From the NCBI GenBank assembly GCA_016763735.1, contig JAESTE010000148.1:1-7094 (forward strand): a DNA stretch of 7,094 nucleotides, given 5' to 3'. Below the pieces are notes generated by a model. The model saw only the letters and a list, made by a program, of their open reading frames with translations. It ran no database searches and was not told the DNA's origin. A program made the translations under genes and the position numbers. Below are positions 6,369 to 7,094 of the stretch, piece by piece. Source of the stretch: Nitrospinaceae bacterium. GTDB taxonomy: Bacteria > Nitrospinota > Nitrospinia > Nitrospinales > VA-1. Each line of letters opens with the position of its first letter. Position 1 is the first letter of the stretch.

Positions 6369-7094
6369 CTCAAATAGAAACCTTTAACATTTCTGCTCGA
6401 CTGGCACACTGGGCTGATCAGAAGCCAGAATCTGCTGCTCTCATCGAAATGCGAAGCGGGCGACAGAGGACATTTAAGGAACTGGAACAGGAAAGTAGTC
6501 GGCTGGCCTCGGGCCTGATTCAGATCGGGATGAAACCAGGCGAACGAGTTTTGCTGATGGTTCCGTATGGAATCGATTTTGTAACCCTGACCTTTGCCAT
6601 GTTCAAGGCAGGTCTGGTTCCGGTTTTAATCGATCCCGGGCTGGGCAAAAAAAATGTCCTGAAATGTATAAAACAAGTTCAGCCTCATGGAATGATTGCA
6701 ATTCCACTCGCCCACGCGATTAAAAAAATTTTTCCAAGCACTTTTAAAACCATCAAACATAATGTAACCGTTGGTGCAAGATGGTTCTGGGGGGGGACCA
6801 CCCTGAATAAGTTGTGCGATTCAGGGGAAACGGATTTCAAAATGGCCCCCATGGGAAAAGACCACCCTGCGGCTATCTTGTTTACCAGTGGTAGCACCGG
6901 CCCTGCAAAAGGAGTTCTATTTTCTCATGGCATATTTAACCATCAGGTAAGAATTCTTCAGGAACAATTTAACATTCAACCCGATGAAACCGATCTACCG
7001 ACATTCCCTCTTTTCGGTTTATTCAGCAGTGGATTAGGAATGACCAGCATTATTCCTGATATGGATTCTACGAAACCTGCACGTGTTGACCCCA
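6365..7094 (+). CDS. oleC: OleC-like beta-lactone synthetase, AMP-binding superfamily (3' end cut off)
   Basis: I translated this frame to the right edge: about 243 codons with no stop, against roughly 550 for the family, so the C-terminal half is missing. OleC is an adenylate-forming enzyme that uses ATP to close a beta-hydroxy acid into a beta-lactone, the third step of long-chain olefin synthesis after OleA and OleD; OleB then decarboxylates it. Visible motifs are LIDPGLGKKN (about 88-97), IPLAHA, FWGG, the AMP-binding P-loop LFTSGSTGPAKG (about 172-183), LPTFPLFGLF and PDMDSTKPARVDP at the edge. The IDPG, FWGG, TFPLF and PDMD motifs are typical of OleC and not of ordinary acyl-CoA synthetases. 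The start is taken as TTG at 6365, overlapping the hda stop as TTGA, because homology (FNISARLAHWA) begins within ten codons; the first ATG at 6449 would remove this. No clear Shine-Dalgarno sequence is seen, consistent with coupling. Automatic annotation may call it a fatty acid CoA ligase. Confidence 0.88.
   Translation, partial: MTQIETFNISARLAHWADQKPESAALIEMRSGRQRTFKELEQESSRLASGLIQIGMKPGERVLLMVPYGIDFVTLTFAMFKAGLVPVLIDPGLGKKNVLKCIKQVQPHGMIAIPLAHAIKKIFPSTFKTIKHNVTVGARWFWGGTTLNKLCDSGETDFKMAPMGKDHPAAILFTSGSTGPAKGVLFSHGIFNHQVRILQEQFNIQPDETDLPTFPLFGLFSSGLGMTSIIPDMDSTKPARVDP

Noticed and set aside
6685..6897. A 70-codon minus-strand frame
   Set aside because: It lies antisense to the conserved oleC reading frame.
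1..7094. CRISPR arrays, tRNA or rRNA genes, insertion sequences, toxin-antitoxin or defence genes
   Set aside because: I saw no spaced direct repeats, cloverleaf sequences, transposase motifs or target-site duplications anywhere in the window; it reads as conserved housekeeping and envelope genes.

Overview
The window looks like ordinary chromosome from a Gram-negative, envelope-bearing bacterium of moderate-to-low GC (roughly mid-40s % by eye). Two secreted HtrA proteases, a lipoprotein, a DUF2065 membrane protein, an NAD-dependent DNA ligase, a stand-alone Hda-like DnaA-family ATPase and an OleC-like adenylating enzyme occur together. This mix suggests a Deltaproteobacteria-, Nitrospinota- or similar marine lineage. 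That placement is inference from gene content; no rRNA or other taxonomic marker is present.

Left half (1-4522), all on the minus strand and read from right to left: a DegP/DegQ-type periplasmic serine protease (4522-3044), a strong intrinsic terminator (3018-2982), a second and divergent HtrA-family protease (2958-1591), and ligA (1590 to the left edge, so its C-terminus is missing). The second protease and ligA abut exactly (TGA then ATG with no bases between), so they are very probably co-transcribed and translationally coupled. The terminator lies between the two protease genes. The second protease and ligA must therefore depend on partial read-through or on a promoter squeezed beside the terminator.

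Centre (4523-4989): a 467-bp AT-rich divergent regulatory region with no convincing gene. It holds a candidate degP promoter on the minus strand, a good sigma70-type promoter on the plus strand (TTGACT, 17 bp, GATAAT), and an orphan 11-bp perfect inverted repeat with a 4-base loop.

Right half (4990-7094), all on the plus strand: a 64-residue DUF2065 membrane protein, an overlapping small lipoprotein of unknown function, an Hda-like ATPase, and the 5' part of an oleC-like beta-lactone synthetase gene that runs off the right edge. Junctions are tight (8-base overlap, 28-base gap, 4-base TTGA overlap), so the four genes look like one operon served by the plus-strand promoter. Divergent degP and DUF2065 share an envelope-quality theme. 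The Hda-like and OleC-like genes belong to replication control and to long-chain olefin or beta-lactone biosynthesis.

I did not find a convincing new defence, mobile or RNA-based system. The points most worth a second look are the terminator between the tandem proteases, the Hda-like protein with apparently substituted sensor residues but a kept clamp-binding motif, and the coupling of that gene to an OleC homologue whose pathway partners should lie just beyond the window.
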